From an uncultured Anaeroplasmataceae bacterium (lineage in GTDB: Bacteria > Bacillota_I > Bacilli_A > Acholeplasmatales > Anaeroplasmataceae), in contig CANQBD010000004.1 in assembly GCA_947589245.1 (NCBI GenBank), positions 1-64,000 of the forward strand: a DNA stretch of 64,000 nucleotides. Reading direction: 5' to 3'. Under the pieces are notes generated by a model. It was not told the origin of the DNA. It saw only the letters and a program-made list of their open reading frames with translations, and searched no databases. Made by a program: the position numbers and the translations under genes. Shown piece by piece: positions 34,058-48,100 of the stretch; position 1 is the first letter of the stretch, and each line of letters opens with the position of its first letter.

Positions 34058-34660
34058 TTATTGATTTTTAGGTTTAATAACGATTGCTCGTTCTTCCCCT
34101 TCACCCTCTGATTCAGTATAGACATCACGCCATTCACTTAGCTTTTCATGAATGATTCGCCGTTCATATGAATTCATTGGCTGAAGCTTAACACTAACTT
34201 TAGTTTTAGCCACAGATTTAGCTGTTTTAGTTGCTAAAATTTCTAGTTGCCGATTTCTATTACTACGATAAGCACCAATGTCTAATGTAGTTACAATTTT
34301 ATCCTTTGTATATGTACTGATTAATGTTCTAATTAGGACTTGCAAAGCTTCAAGAGTCTTTCCTTTAATACCAATTAATAATGGATTTTCATTACTATCA
34401 ATATTGTAATAAATTTGCGAATCACCAACAGTACGAGCTTCAATTTGGTAACCAATATCTAAAGAATTTAAAATATTTTTTAAATATTTTTGCCCTTCCA
34501 AAGTTAAATTAACATCAACTAACGCTTCACAGTTTAATCCCTCAGGTAATTCTCCTAAGACATTAATAAATATTTTATCACTTGATAAATGCAATCTTTT
34601 AATGGCTTCAGCCATAGCTTGTTCTTGATTTTCAGCAATAAACTCAACTTTCTTTTGCAT
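34058..34660 (-). CDS. jag: RNA-binding protein Jag/KhpB
   Basis: The 200 residues have an N-terminal Jag domain (VEFIAENQEQAMAEAIKRL), a KH-like RNA-binding domain (LIGIKGKTLEALQVLIRTL) and an R3H domain (LQPMNSYERRIIHEKLSEW). It binds RNA and is linked to cell envelope control. It is encoded just after yidC, the order found in most Firmicutes next to oriC. Confidence 0.94.
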   Translation of the reverse strand: MQKKVEFIAENQEQAMAEAIKRLHLSSDKIFINVLGELPEGLNCEALVDVNLTLEGQKYLKNILNSLDIGYQIEARTVGDSQIYYNIDSNENPLLIGIKGKTLEALQVLIRTLISTYTKDKIVTTLDIGAYRSNRNRQLEILATKTAKSVAKTKVSVKLQPMNSYERRIIHEKLSEWRDVYTESEGEGEERAIVIKPKNQ

Positions 34661-34676
34661 CTACATCACCTCATCA

Positions 34677-35672
34677 TTAAATTACAGTGCTCTTTTTTTG
34701 AGCCTTATTATAATTTATCTCATTAATTTTTCGACCAATAAAGCTTTGGAATAATTGATAAATAGAACCAATTAACCAATATAAAGCAAGCGACGTTGAA
34801 GATAATGACATAAAAATAAACATAATAGTCATTATAATATTCATCATTTTCATTTGCTTTTGTTGTTGTTCTTGTTGAGCGGTTGATGGCTTATTACGAT
34901 TGTAATCCTTAACATATTTAGGCTTTTTTTGAGCTAACTTTTGGGATAAAAGTGTCATACCTGCAAAGCTTAAAGCTAAAACAACCGCAAATATCTTATC
35001 GCGAATTAATCCTGCTTCAAAAAATGAAGTATTTAATTCAAAATAACCAAAAATCTTTGTGTTTTTTAAAGCAAATGTGCCATATTGAACGACATCTACA
35101 CCATTAACATTGACAATACTAGTAGCATTGATACGTCTTACAACCTCATACATGGCCATAAAGATTGGAAATTGAAGAAACATAGTACCAACACAACCCA
35201 AAGGGCTAATTTTATATTTTTTATATAGTTTCATCATTTCTATTTGCATCTGTTGTTGAGATTGAGGATCTTTTCTACTACCATATTTTCTTTGAATTCG
35301 TGTCATTTCTGGTTGCATAAGACTCATCTTTAAACTCATGCTATTTTGCTTAGAATAAATTGGCCAAGCTAAAGTTCTAACAATTAAAGTTGTAAATAAA
35401 ATACCCCAAAAGAAAGAATTTCCTAAACCTTTACCAATATTAGAACATATCCAAGCTATTGGCCAAGACAAAATAGATATTGGCCAGCCCCATAATCCTT
35501 CCCAAAAGTTTTCAAAATGAAACTCTTGGGCATAACCAGCCCAATTATCTACATAAGGTTTAGCTTGCCATGTAGCTGTATTAGTACGACAACCAGTTAA
35601 AGTTACTAGTAATAAACCTAAAAAAACCACTAAAATAAACTTATATTTATTACGACAGATGAAATTAATCAT
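34677..35672 (-). CDS. yidC: membrane protein insertase YidC/SpoIIIJ
   Basis: The 331-residue protein has a lipoprotein-type signal (lipobox LLVTLTGC), five membrane segments and the YidC core (GILFTTLIVRTLAWPIY with the groove Arg, MFLQFPIFMAMYEVV). A charged tail ends the chain. It inserts membrane proteins with or without SecYEG. In spore formers the paralogue SpoIIIJ is required for forespore development. It overlaps the rnpA 3' end by 8 bp. Confidence 0.95.
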   Translation of the reverse strand: MINFICRNKYKFILVVFLGLLLVTLTGCRTNTATWQAKPYVDNWAGYAQEFHFENFWEGLWGWPISILSWPIAWICSNIGKGLGNSFFWGILFTTLIVRTLAWPIYSKQNSMSLKMSLMQPEMTRIQRKYGSRKDPQSQQQMQIEMMKLYKKYKISPLGCVGTMFLQFPIFMAMYEVVRRINATSIVNVNGVDVVQYGTFALKNTKIFGYFELNTSFFEAGLIRDKIFAVVLALSFAGMTLLSQKLAQKKPKYVKDYNRNKPSTAQQEQQQKQMKMMNIIMTIMFIFMSLSSTSLALYWLIGSIYQLFQSFIGRKINEINYNKAQKKSTVI

Positions 35673-36015
35673 TTTTTTCTCCTTTTCTTAACAATTTTTG
35701 TTTTTGAAGTAGATAATTCATTTCATTTTTTAGGCTATTAAAATTCAATTTTAAAGTTTTAGCTCTTACAATTATAAAAAAATCTACACCATCAACTATT
35801 TCAAATTGTCTAATTAAAGCTCTTACCTGTCTTTTTAAGCGATTGCGCACAACGGCATTGCCTAATTTTTTACTTACGCTCACCGCATATCGAAAATGGT
35901 TGGTTTCGTTTGTTTTTATACTATAGATAATAAAACAAGAATTAGAAGAATGATTCTTATTATTTAAAATTTTTTCTATTTCTTCGTTTTTCTTTACGCG
36001 ATATATTTTTTTCAT
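35665..36015 (-). CDS. rnpA: ribonuclease P protein component
   Basis: The 116-residue basic protein has the RNase P signature KKLGNAVVRNRLKRQVR. It helps the catalytic RNA mature tRNA 5' ends. It is 103 bp after rpmH. The gap is filled by a long hairpin, which probably shapes the joint transcript. Confidence 0.95.
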   Translation of the reverse strand: MKKIYRVKKNEEIEKILNNKNHSSNSCFIIYSIKTNETNHFRYAVSVSKKLGNAVVRNRLKRQVRALIRQFEIVDGVDFFIIVRAKTLKLNFNSLKNEMNYLLQKQKLLRKGEKND

Positions 36016-36027
36016 AAGTTTTTTAAA

Positions 36028-36122
36028 TTAATTAAATAATAAACAAAAAAGTACAACCAAAAATCGCATTTATTAATTGATCTGGTCGTACTAGTTATGT
36101 CAATTGTTTATTATTTAATTAA
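36028..36122 (-). repeat. long hairpin between rpmH and rnpA
   Basis: A perfect 19-bp inverted repeat (TTAATTAAATAATAAACAA at 36028-36046 and its complement at 36104-36122) encloses a second stem (36050-36059 with 36083-36092). In the minus-strand RNA that second stem pairs fully with one G-U wobble. On the plus strand it would hold an A-C mismatch. The outer arm covers the rpmH stop codon. Confidence 0.7.
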
Positions 36123-36253
36123 ACAGTTAATTGCTTTCTACCTTTTTTACGTCTACGAGCTAATACTTGACGGCCATCTTTAGTAGCCATTCTAGCTCGA
36201 AAACCATGAGTAACTTTTCTTTTACGTTTATTAGGTTGATAAGTTCTTTTCAT
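36119..36253 (-). CDS. rpmH: 50S ribosomal protein L34
   Basis: This gene is too short for the ORF track. It encodes 44 residues, [20 protein letters not shown] followed by [18 protein letters not shown] and a basic end, the invariant L34 pattern. It is preceded by AGGCAGGTAGGAGTCA. It is the first gene left of oriC and is read away from it. Confidence 0.97.
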   Translation of the reverse strand: MKRTYQPNKRKRKVTHGFRARMATKDGRQVLARRRKKGRKQLTV

Positions 36254-36292
36254 TGACTCCTACCTGCCTTTCTTACGAAACCATGCCTTATT

Positions 36293-36321
36293 ATTCTAGC
36301 AAAAAACCTAATTGATGTCAA
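36293..36321 (-). promoter_or_regulatory. promoter of rpmH-rnpA-yidC-jag
   Basis: On the minus strand TTGACA (36316-36321) and TAGAAT (36293-36298) are separated by 17 bp, giving a leader of about 35 nt. Confidence 0.75.
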
Positions 36322-36410
36322 TTATTTTTTGGTTTTTTAATTGGTTATTTTTCAGCAAAAAAGAAAATTGTTTATAAATATAAAAATTTGTCAATAAAAT
36401 TTTTTTAAAA

Positions 36411-36551
36411 TGTGGATAACTTAACTACATATTTATCCACAGGTTAATTTGTTGAAAAATAGTAAAAATTGGCTAAAAATCCGTTTATTTTTACCTATTT
36501 ATCCACATTTTTAGACTTTTTTTTACGCTTTATTCTTCAAAGTTATCCACA
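36411..36551. other. oriC: oriC: DnaA-box cluster upstream of dnaA
   Basis: Four perfect 9-mers matching the consensus TTATCCACA occur: 36411-36419 (reverse), 36433-36441, 36499-36507 and 36543-36551 (forward). They lie in a very AT-rich gap between rpmH and dnaA. Together with the boxes after dnaA this forms a bipartite Bacillus-like origin. Gene directions diverge here. Confidence 0.9.
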
Positions 36552-36572
36552 TTTTTAGTGGAAAACTTGTTC

Positions 36573-36600
36573 TTGTTATTTTAAAAAATTATGCTATGAT
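36573..36600 (+). promoter_or_regulatory. promoter of dnaA
   Basis: TTGTTA (36573-36578) and TATGAT (36595-36600) are separated by 16 bp, with the last DnaA box 22 bp upstream. Autoregulation by DnaA is likely. Confidence 0.6.
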
Positions 36601-36624
36601 AATCTAAGAAATGTAGGTGTTAAT

Positions 36625-37941
36625 ATGGATTTTTATCAAGATTTATGGAATAAAACACGGGATAAATTAGCTTCAAGGTTTGCAGAAAAAACTTTTGAAG
36701 AAATGTTTGATGATGTAAAAAAAGTTTTAAAATGTGAAAATGGGGTTATTTATGTCCTTACACCATCTACCTATATTAAAACAAAAATTAATAATGTCTA
36801 CAGTAAAACAATAAGTGAAATTTTAAATGAATTGACAGATCAAAAACTTAAATTTAAATTTATTTGTGAAGATGAAATACCAGCAAAACCTACTATTAAA
36901 GCCCCTGTTAAATTAAATAAAAACAATTTAAAAAGTAATTTTACCTTTGAATCTTTAGTTGTAGGAGAATCTAATCGTTTAAGCTATATAACAGGTATGA
37001 AGGTAGCTGAACAACCGGGTGTTTTTATTAATCCTTTATATATATTTGGTGGGGTTGGACTTGGTAAAACTCACCTTATGCAAGCTATTGGTAATTTTAT
37101 TTTAGAAAATGATCTTAATACTAATATATTATATGTTCAAGCTACTGATTTCATGGATGACTATATCAAAGGTATTAAAAATGAAAATATGGCAGCATTT
37201 GAACAAAAATATGAAAATTTAGATGTTCTTTTAGTTGATGATATTCAAATGTTAGCTATGGGAAATAAATCCCAGCAAGAATTTTTTAAATTATTTAATG
37301 ATATGACAACAAGACAAAAACAAATTGTTATCACATCTGATTGTCCAGCTTCTAAATTGACCGGAATTATGGATAGACTTACCTCAAGATTTCAAATGGG
37401 AGTAAGTGTTGATATTCATCAACCAGACTTATCACAAAGAGTTAATATTTTAAAAAGAAAATTAGCTGAGAATTCTAATAAGGTTATTGATGAAAAGGTA
37501 TTAACCTTTATTGCTGAAAATTTTGTTGATAATGTAAGAGAACTTGAAGGTGGTCTAAACCGTGTTTTATGGTATAGTGAGATGAACAATGAAACACCTA
37601 CTTTAGAACTGGCAAAAGAGGCTCTAGATGTCTTAATTAGAGCGAAAAAACCTAATTCAAAAGATAATTATGAAACAGCCTTAAGTGTAATTTCTAATAC
37701 TTATAGTATTAGTACAGCTGATTTATTGGGTAAATCACGCAATTCTAAGTATGTTTTACCTCGCCATATTGCAATGTATATTTTGAAAAATCATTATAAT
37801 CTTACTTATTCTAAAATTGGCTCTATTTTAAATGGTAGAGATCATACTACAATAATGAATGGTTGTAATAAAATTGAAGAAGAAATTAAAACTAATTCAC
37901 AATTAAAAATGGCAATTGATACAATTTTAAAAAAAGTTTAG
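36625..37941 (+). CDS. dnaA: chromosomal replication initiator DnaA
   Basis: The 438 residues comprise the N-terminal domain I, a short linker and the AAA+ domain (FGGVGLGKTHLMQAIGNF Walker A, VLLVDDIQML Walker B). The C-terminal DNA-binding domain carries the DnaA signature (ILNGRDHTTIMNGCNKIEEE). It binds the DnaA boxes on both sides of its own gene and opens the origin. The length is near the family norm. Confidence 0.98.
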   Translation: MDFYQDLWNKTRDKLASRFAEKTFEEMFDDVKKVLKCENGVIYVLTPSTYIKTKINNVYSKTISEILNELTDQKLKFKFICEDEIPAKPTIKAPVKLNKNNLKSNFTFESLVVGESNRLSYITGMKVAEQPGVFINPLYIFGGVGLGKTHLMQAIGNFILENDLNTNILYVQATDFMDDYIKGIKNENMAAFEQKYENLDVLLVDDIQMLAMGNKSQQEFFKLFNDMTTRQKQIVITSDCPASKLTGIMDRLTSRFQMGVSVDIHQPDLSQRVNILKRKLAENSNKVIDEKVLTFIAENFVDNVRELEGGLNRVLWYSEMNNETPTLELAKEALDVLIRAKKPNSKDNYETALSVISNTYSISTADLLGKSRNSKYVLPRHIAMYILKNHYNLTYSKIGSILNGRDHTTIMNGCNKIEEEIKTNSQLKMAIDTILKKV

Positions 37942-37945
37942 AAAT

Positions 37946-38085
37946 TGTGGATAAATTACATAGATTTCCACATAAAAATATGGTATAATTATATCGATAT
38001 TTGAGGCTATTTTGGACTTTTCCACAAATCCACATCTATAATAATAACAATAATATATATAATTAATTAAATTTTTTTATCCACA
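37946..38085. other. second DnaA-box region with AT-rich stretch and dnaN promoter
   Basis: The dnaA-dnaN gap has perfect DnaA boxes at 37946-37954 (reverse) and 38077-38085 (forward) plus near matches such as TTTTCCACA around 38020. Between them lies an AT-only run (about 38037-38078) that could be the unwinding element. An extended -10 (TGGTATAAT, TATAAT at 37984-37989) with TAGATT 17 bp upstream is a likely dnaN promoter. Confidence 0.75.
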
Positions 38086-38102
38086 CATGGAGGTACAAAA
38101 AC

Positions 38103-39242
38103 ATGAATTTTACAATTGATAGAGAAATTTTACTTGAAAACCTAAACGTAATTGCTAGAGGCTTACCAGCCAAAAGCCCAATGCCAATTTTAACAGGAAT
38201 AAAATTAGATGTTACCGATAGTGATTTATATATGACATCATCAAATACTGATATTTCTGTTGAAACATTTGTAAGTGATAGTTCATTACAAGTTCTAAAA
38301 CCTGGTAAAACAGTTGTTCCAGGTCGTTTCTTTATTGATATTATTCGTAAAATAAATTCTAAAAAAGTAAGTTTAACTTTAGTTGATGAAAGAATTTTAT
38401 TAATAAAAGCTGATCGTGGTGAATATAAATTACATATTATGGATCCACTTGATTATCCTAATATTGATTTTGTTACATTAGAAAATCCTTTAGTTCTTCC
38501 AGCTGAAAGAATTAAAACAATTATTAGGCAGACTTGTTTTGCCACCGCAACAAGTGAAAAGAAGCCAATTTTAACAGGTGTTCATTTAAAATTAGAAGGT
38601 AATAAATTAACTGCTGTTGCTACTGATTCATTTAGATTATCCCAAACTATTTTAGATGTTGGGGAATATAGTCCTTTTGCTATCACAATTCCTAATAAAT
38701 CCTTAGATGAATTATTAAAAGCATTGGACAATTATAATGAAAATGTAACATTATATTTTTCTGTTAATAAATTATTAGTAAAATTTAGAAATGTTTTATT
38801 CCAAACAAGATTATTAGATGGTAATTATCCCGATACATCACGTTTAATACCAGCTTCTTATCCAATCATTATTAAGTTTAATAAAGATGAATTATTAGAT
38901 GCTGTTGAGAGGGTATCATTATTATCCCCACGTGATAAAACTAGTGATCGAGAATTAGCTTATAGTATTATCAAATTAACAGTTGCTAAAGATCATACTG
39001 TTGAAATTTCAACAACTAATGCCTCTGTTGGTGATGCAAATGAGGAATTAATACCAACTGATACTCAAGTTGCCGGTCCAATTACAATTGGTTTTAGTTC
39101 TCGTTATTTAATTGAAGCTTTAAGAAGTTTTGAATCAACCGAGATAGCTTTAAATTGTTCTGAGGGAATTCGACCTTTTGTTATTACAGGTGAAAAGGAT
39201 CATAATTTAACACAATTAATTTTACCTGTCAGAATGGATTAA
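38103..39242 (+). CDS. dnaN: DNA polymerase III beta sliding clamp
   Basis: The 379-residue protein has three repeated clamp domains (GLPAKSPMPILTGIKLDV, TSEKKPILTGVHLKLEG, and the third up to LTQLILPVRMD). The C-terminal LPVRM-type end is typical. The dimer encircles DNA and holds the polymerase. It starts after GGAGGTACAAAAAC. Confidence 0.97.
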   Translation: MNFTIDREILLENLNVIARGLPAKSPMPILTGIKLDVTDSDLYMTSSNTDISVETFVSDSSLQVLKPGKTVVPGRFFIDIIRKINSKKVSLTLVDERILLIKADRGEYKLHIMDPLDYPNIDFVTLENPLVLPAERIKTIIRQTCFATATSEKKPILTGVHLKLEGNKLTAVATDSFRLSQTILDVGEYSPFAITIPNKSLDELLKALDNYNENVTLYFSVNKLLVKFRNVLFQTRLLDGNYPDTSRLIPASYPIIIKFNKDELLDAVERVSLLSPRDKTSDRELAYSIIKLTVAKDHTVEISTTNASVGDANEELIPTDTQVAGPITIGFSSRYLIEALRSFESTEIALNCSEGIRPFVITGEKDHNLTQLILPVRMD

Positions 39243-39252
39243 TAATAAATTT

Positions 39253-39286
39253 ACATGCTTCTTTAATTAGAGGCATGTTTTTTTTA
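39253..39286 (+). terminator. terminator after dnaN
   Basis: ACATGC..TCT and AGA..GCATGT form a stem followed by TTTTTTTT. Confidence 0.85.
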
Positions 39287-39342
39287 TAGATAATAATTTT
39301 AAGTAATTAAGTTATTTATTCACATAAATAATGCTATTTTTC

Positions 39343-39371
39343 TTGAAAAATTGTCCTCTATATGATATAAT
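39343..39371 (+). promoter_or_regulatory. promoter of yaaA-recF-gyrB-gyrA
   Basis: TTGAAA (39343-39348) and TATAAT (39366-39371) are separated by 17 bp. Confidence 0.75.
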
Positions 39372-39393
39372 CATATAGAATGTGGGTGTAAAA

Positions 39394-39596
39394 ATGGAAA
39401 GTGTAAAAATTAATTCAGAATTTATTACTTTACAGCAACTTCTAAAACTTAAAAATATAATTAGTAGCGGTGGTGAAGCAAAATATTTTTTGAGTTCTAA
39501 TGCCGTTTTGGTTAATGGAGAATTAGAACAGCGTCGTGGTAAAAAGCTTTATCCTAACGACATTGTTAAAATTGAAACTAAAGAATTTGTTATTAA

Positions 39597-39600
<4 letters not shown>
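39394..39600 (+). CDS. yaaA: S4-domain RNA-binding protein YaaA
   Basis: The start is placed at the ATG of MESVKINSEFITLQQLLKL, which aligns with B. subtilis YaaA; the track starts four codons earlier at a GTG. The 68 residues show the S4-like pattern SGGEAKYFLSSNAVLVNGE and RRGKKLYPNDIV. It probably binds structured RNA; its exact role is unclear. The TGA stop overlaps the recF ATG (ATGA). Confidence 0.92.
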
Positions 39601-42550
<2,950 letters not shown>

Positions 42551-42564
42551 TAAGGAGTAACAAG

Positions 42565-45099
42565 ATGGAAAAGGATAAAGAAAATTTTGTTGAGTTAGAA
42601 AAACAAGAGTTTGATAAAATTGAACAATTAGATATTAATAATAAAGTTAAGACATCTTTCCTTAATTATGCAATGTCAGTTATTATTGCTAGAGCGTTAC
42701 CAGATGCTAGAGATGGTTTAAAACCAGTTCAAAGACGTATTTTGTATGGAATGAATGAATTAAAAATTTTTTCGAATGTAGCTCATAAAAAATCAGCTCG
42801 TATTGTTGGTGATGTCATGGGTAAATATCACCCTCATGGTGATTCATCAATTTATGAAGCAATGGTTAGAATGGCTCAACCATTTAGCTATCGTTATACT
42901 TTAGTTGATGGACATGGTAATTTTGGTAATATTGATGGTGATGGGGCTGCAGCTATGCGTTATACCGAAGCTCGTATGAGTAAAATTGCGATGGAAATGC
43001 TTAGAGATATTGATCGTAATACAGTTGATTTTACTGATAATTATGATGCAACAGAACAAGAACCAGTTGTTTTACCAGCAAGATTTCCTAATTTATTAGT
43101 TAATGGTACAACAGGGATTGCGGTAGGTATGGCAACTAACATCCCACCTCATAATTTAGGTGAGGTTATTGATGGTGTTATTGCTGTTATTCATAATCCT
43201 GAAATAACTAGTGAAGAATTAATGGAATATGTTAAAGGTCCAGATTTTCCTACCGGTGGCCAAATTTTAGGTCGAACAGGCTTATACAATGCTTACACAA
43301 CTGGTAATGGTTCAATAGTTATTCGTTCTAAGGCAGAGATTGTATCTTTAAAAAATGGTAAGAACGAGATTGTTGTCACTGAAATACCTTATATGGTAAA
43401 TAAAACGAAACTAATTGAAAGAATTGCTGAAGTAGCTAAAAATAAGATTGTTGAAGGTATTACGGATTTAAGAGATGAATCTGGTCGTGATGGAATTAGA
43501 ATTGTTATTGAATTGCGTAAAGATGTCAACGCCGAGGTAATGCTAAATAATTTATATAAATATACACAGCTTCAAACCGGATATGGTATAAATATGATTT
43601 GTTTAGTTAACAATCAACCAAAAGCTATAACCTTAAAGGAAGCCTTAGATGTCTATTTGAAGCATCAAATTGAAATTATTACTAGAAGAACTCAATTTGA
43701 TTTAGATAAGGCTTTAACTAGAATTCATATTTTAGATGGTTATATAATTGCTCAGGACAATATAGAAGAAGTTATTAAGATTATCCGTCAAACTAATGAT
43801 GGTAGCGAAAAAGAAAAGCTAATGGAACGGTTCAAACTAGATGATATTCAAGCTCAAGCCATTCTTGATATGCAATTAAGAAGATTATCTGGTTTAAATA
43901 GAGAAAAGATTTTACAAGAACATCAAGAATTAAATGAGGCCTGTGCTGAATATCGTTTGATTTTAGCTGATGATACTAAAAAGGAAACAATTATTGAACA
44001 AGAATTGTTAGAAATTAAAAATAAATATAATGATGATCGAAAATCAGAAATTTGTTTAAGTGAAGATTTAACAATTGAAAATGAAGATTTAATTCCTCGT
44101 GAAGATGTTGTTATTACAATTACTTCAAATGGCTATGCTAAACGAATGAAACAAAATTCTTATAAAACACAAGGTCGTGGTGGTGTTGGAATGAGTGGTA
44201 TAAAGACAAATGAAAACGATGATGTTCATTTCTTTATTCCAACTAACACCCATGATTACCTCTTATTCTTTACTAATAAAGGTCGTGTTTATGCTTTAAA
44301 GGGTTATAATATACCAGAAACCTCAAGAACGGCAAAAGGATTACCAATCGTTAATATTGTAACCTTCCAAGATGATGAGAAGTTAGCTGCCATCACAAGA
44401 GTAAAGAACTTAGATGATGAGAATTCATACTTATTTTTTGTTACTAAGCATGGTACTGTTAAGCGAACAGTTGTCTCTCAATTTAAAAATATTAGGACAA
44501 AGGGTATTATAGCTATCAACTTAGCTGAAAATGATGAGTTATTACAAGTTGAACTTACAGATGGTACAAAGGAAATTGTCTTAGGTGCTTCTAATGGTAA
44601 AGCAATTAGATTTAATGAAAATGACGTAAGACCAATTGGGCGTGCCGCTGCGGGTGTAAGAGGTATGGAGCTACCAGCTGGGGACATCATTGTCGGTATG
44701 GCAGTAGCAACAAAGGAACAAAATGAAATTTTAGTTATTTCAGAAAAAGGCTTTGGTAAACGTTCATTAGTTGATGATTATCGTTTACAAAATCGTGGTG
44801 GTATGGGTGTTAAAACTTTAAATATCACGGAAAAGAACGGTAAGCTTGTGACACTAAGAAGTGTTAATGAAAATAATGATTTAATTATTACAACAGATAA
44901 AGGTGTTGTTATTAGAATGCACGTTTCTGATATTTCTCAAACAGGCCGTAACACTCAAGGTGTTATCTTGATTAGAGTTAAAGAAAATCAACACATCGCA
45001 ACAATTGCTATTGTTGATAGAAGTGAAGAAGAGAATTTAGAAGAAGAAAATGCATCATCTGAAACTTCAGCTTTAGAAAATGTAGCTACTCAAGAATAA
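42565..45099 (+). CDS. gyrA: DNA gyrase subunit A
   Basis: The 844-residue protein has an additional N-terminus of about 20 residues before the usual start region. The quinolone-determining segment [20 protein letters not shown] carries Ser and Glu at the E. coli 83 and 87 equivalents, the usual susceptible residues in Firmicutes. The catalytic Tyr is in [11 protein letters not shown]. The C-terminal beta-pinwheel includes the GyrA-box-like QGRGGVGM. An acidic tail rich in Glu and Ser ends the chain. It is 14 bp after gyrB. Confidence 0.97.
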   Translation: MEKDKENFVELEKQEFDKIEQLDINNKVKTSFLNYAMSVIIARALPDARDGLKPVQRRILYGMNELKIFSNVAHKKSARIVGDVMGKYHPHGDSSIYEAMVRMAQPFSYRYTLVDGHGNFGNIDGDGAAAMRYTEARMSKIAMEMLRDIDRNTVDFTDNYDATEQEPVVLPARFPNLLVNGTTGIAVGMATNIPPHNLGEVIDGVIAVIHNPEITSEELMEYVKGPDFPTGGQILGRTGLYNAYTTGNGSIVIRSKAEIVSLKNGKNEIVVTEIPYMVNKTKLIERIAEVAKNKIVEGITDLRDESGRDGIRIVIELRKDVNAEVMLNNLYKYTQLQTGYGINMICLVNNQPKAITLKEALDVYLKHQIEIITRRTQFDLDKALTRIHILDGYIIAQDNIEEVIKIIRQTNDGSEKEKLMERFKLDDIQAQAILDMQLRRLSGLNREKILQEHQELNEACAEYRLILADDTKKETIIEQELLEIKNKYNDDRKSEICLSEDLTIENEDLIPREDVVITITSNGYAKRMKQNSYKTQGRGGVGMSGIKTNENDDVHFFIPTNTHDYLLFFTNKGRVYALKGYNIPETSRTAKGLPIVNIVTFQDDEKLAAITRVKNLDDENSYLFFVTKHGTVKRTVVSQFKNIRTKGIIAINLAENDELLQVELTDGTKEIVLGASNGKAIRFNENDVRPIGRAAAGVRGMELPAGDIIVGMAVATKEQNEILVISEKGFGKRSLVDDYRLQNRGGMGVKTLNITEKNGKLVTLRSVNENNDLIITTDKGVVIRMHVSDISQTGRNTQGVILIRVKENQHIATIAIVDRSEEENLEEENASSETSALENVATQE

Positions 45100-45116
45100 A
45101 ATAAATAAGAAAAAAA

Positions 45117-45158
45117 GGCTGTTAAGAAACTAAGAAGTTTCTAGCAGCCATTTTTTTA
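45117..45158. terminator. bidirectional terminator between gyrA and the pectate lyase gene
   Basis: GGCTG..AGAAACT and AGTTTCT..CAGCC form a stem with ATTTTTTT on the plus side and CCTTTTTTTC on the minus side. It serves both converging genes. Confidence 0.85.
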
Positions 45159-48100
45159 TTTAACTATAATTCCAAATAAAACAATTCTATTTGAACTTGC
45201 AGTTATATTATATGTTTGACCTTGAGTTATTGTCAAAGTATAGGCATAAGCAATCTCTGAAGATTTATTACCTGAATTTGTAACATTTGAACCATTTATT
45301 TGTAATTCTCCACTTTTTGAAGTAACCTGACTACTAAAATTTTTATCAGTACAAGTAAAATAGATAGTTATTTCAACATTTTCTTTGGCAACAATTTCAA
45401 GTATTCTGCCTGTACCACTAGGTAGTAGTGCTTTATCAAATGTTAGATTAGAACCATCGTTTGCTGTTGCAGTAGTAAAGTTTGTAGCTACTGCGATAGC
45501 ACCACCAGAAGATTCTGTATTTTTAAGAGTGTAATATTGACACTCATAAATCAAAGTATTCTTTTCATATTTTGTTGTACCTACATCCAAATCTTCTACA
45601 TCAAATACATCCTTTGTTTCAGCCTCAGGGGTATTAGTACTACCCTGATTATTATTATTATCAGAACCGCCTTTAAATGCCCCCTTTAATGTGCCCGAAT
45701 AAGCTTTACAATAAGCAGGGATTTTTTCGGCACCTAGTAGTACTGAAACATCTGATTTGCCGTTTTTATAATAGAATAGCACTGGGTTTGTATCGAAATT
45801 AGTATAATCTGTGCTACCATCAGGTTTACAGGTTGGACCAGTTAATGATTCTGTTCTACTAGTAACTGTGTTACCTTTTGTATAGCCACTTGATAAATTA
45901 GGAATATTATTATAAACATTATTGAACGCTTTAATAGAAGAATTTTTATTTTCATATGGATTCTTGGCTTGATCATAATAATTATTTTCAGCAAACACAA
46001 AGGCTCCAGCTCTTACACTTGAACAATAGCTTGTTGATTTATAATAATAATTGTTATAAATATGAATGTTAGATTGTCTTACTAAAGGCATTCTTGATCC
46101 ACATTCATTATAGTAATTATGATGTAGTGTAATATTATATTGTAATGATGAATCACTTGAACCAATCAAATTAGTTTTATGGGTGTGATTATATTGACAA
46201 TAGCTAATTGTTTCATTGTGACAATATTTAATATCTGTAGAACCGTCACCATCACCCTTGTCAGCTTCATAGGTAACATCCCAATTATTTACACCTATAT
46301 CAAAGGTACAATTATGAATCCAATAATGACCATAATCTAAATCGGAGTTACTTTTACCTTCAAATCCTACGGCATCTTCGGTATAGTTATAAAATCTTAT
46401 GTTTTTAACTTCTATGGAATTACACATTTTAAATGCGAAGCCCCATTGGAAGATAGCTGCATCAGAACCAATACCTTCAATAGTAATATTATAACCACCA
46501 GAAACATCTAACATATTAAAATATGAATCGTATTCATAAATACCATTTTCGTTGGTTTTCTTGGCTCTCGTAACGAAAGTAGTTAAACCTTTTAATTGGG
46601 TAATTCCCTTAGCCAGATCATTAGACATAGAATTTATGCCTTTCGCAATGATTTGATCTTCATATAAGCGTGAATAATTACCTGAAGATTTTTCATCCCA
46701 ACCAGAAGAATTAGAAGTATAGTTAAATAGATTTTCTAAGTTGTTTTGTCTAGCAGCAGTATTACCAGTACCATGCGATTTAGCATTCCACTGAGTAGTT
46801 TGAATTTCACCGACAATTCGAATATCTAAGGCATATTTTTTATCAGTACAAGCCTTAATTATTTCAACCAAACCAGTATAAGTCTTATTACCAATTTTAG
46901 CGCTAACTGTATTTTTGGTGGCATCTGTAACATAAACAACGACAGCATTTGCTTTTAAGGTACCATCATTATTGTAGGCACCAATGCCATCAGTGTAATT
47001 AAAATGAGCATAGCCAGAACGATCATCAGCTGAAACTTCTACCGTTACTGTTTCTTCAATTACAGATCCCGCTTCAAGCTTTATTTCATAAGTACCAGGA
47101 GTCAATGCAATTATGTCAGCTCTACCAGCGGAAGTACCAATTCGAACTAAATTTGAATCAACAGAAGTGTAGGCAGATTCAGAAGTCTTTTTATAATAAA
47201 CTTTATAATTTGCCGCTAAAACATTAGAATTTAAATTAAATTCAATATAAGCACCTTCCCGGTATCCACCATAATCAGAAATAAGGACAGTTTCCTCATC
47301 GCCTAAATCACGCCATTTTGCAACTAATGTTAAATCGGAATCAATTGGTGTGTTGATATTAAATTTAGTATTACCAACATACCAACCTACAAAGGCTTTA
47401 CCTTCTTTAGTAGGTTCAGGAAGAGAAGTAAGAAGCTCACCCTCATCAACTGTTACTTTTTCGTGGGTATTATATTCATCTTCAAAAGTAATAACATAAA
47501 CTCTTACCCAACCAGCATACAATGTAATATTTTCCGTTATTTTAGTATTGAAATTGAATTCATGTTCACATTCTTCATCAGTAAACCAACCTAAGAAACG
47601 ATGTTTTTCATAAGTAGGGTCGGTTGGTCTTGTAACAGTAGTATTTTCCTCAACTATTGCTTTTTCTACCGAAGTACCACCATGAGAATTGAATGTAACG
47701 GTATATTTTTCAGTTTCTTTCGTAGACCATTTAGCATAAAGGGTAGTATCTTTAGTTACGACACTACTATTAGTCCATTTTTTAGTTTCTGTAAAGCTAG
47801 AATCTTCATACCAACCCTCAAATATTTTATTAGTTGCTTGAGGGATTGGCAGATTGTTGATAGTTGAACCACTATCAACTGTTAATGAAGCATGAGTGTT
47901 ATAATCATCAACAAAAGACACTGTAAATGTTTCAATCCACCCAGCATATAATGTCATATTTTCCGTTATTTTAGTATTGAAATTGAATTCATGTTCACAT
48001 TTTTCATCAGTAAACCAACCTAAGAAACGATGCTTTTCATAAGTAGGATCTTTAGGCTTTGCAACAGTTTTATCCTTTTCCACTTTTATTGAATCAATCT

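Noticed and set aside
42565-45099. Quinolone-resistance substitution in GyrA
   Set aside because: Ser and Glu at the two key positions are usual in susceptible Firmicutes.
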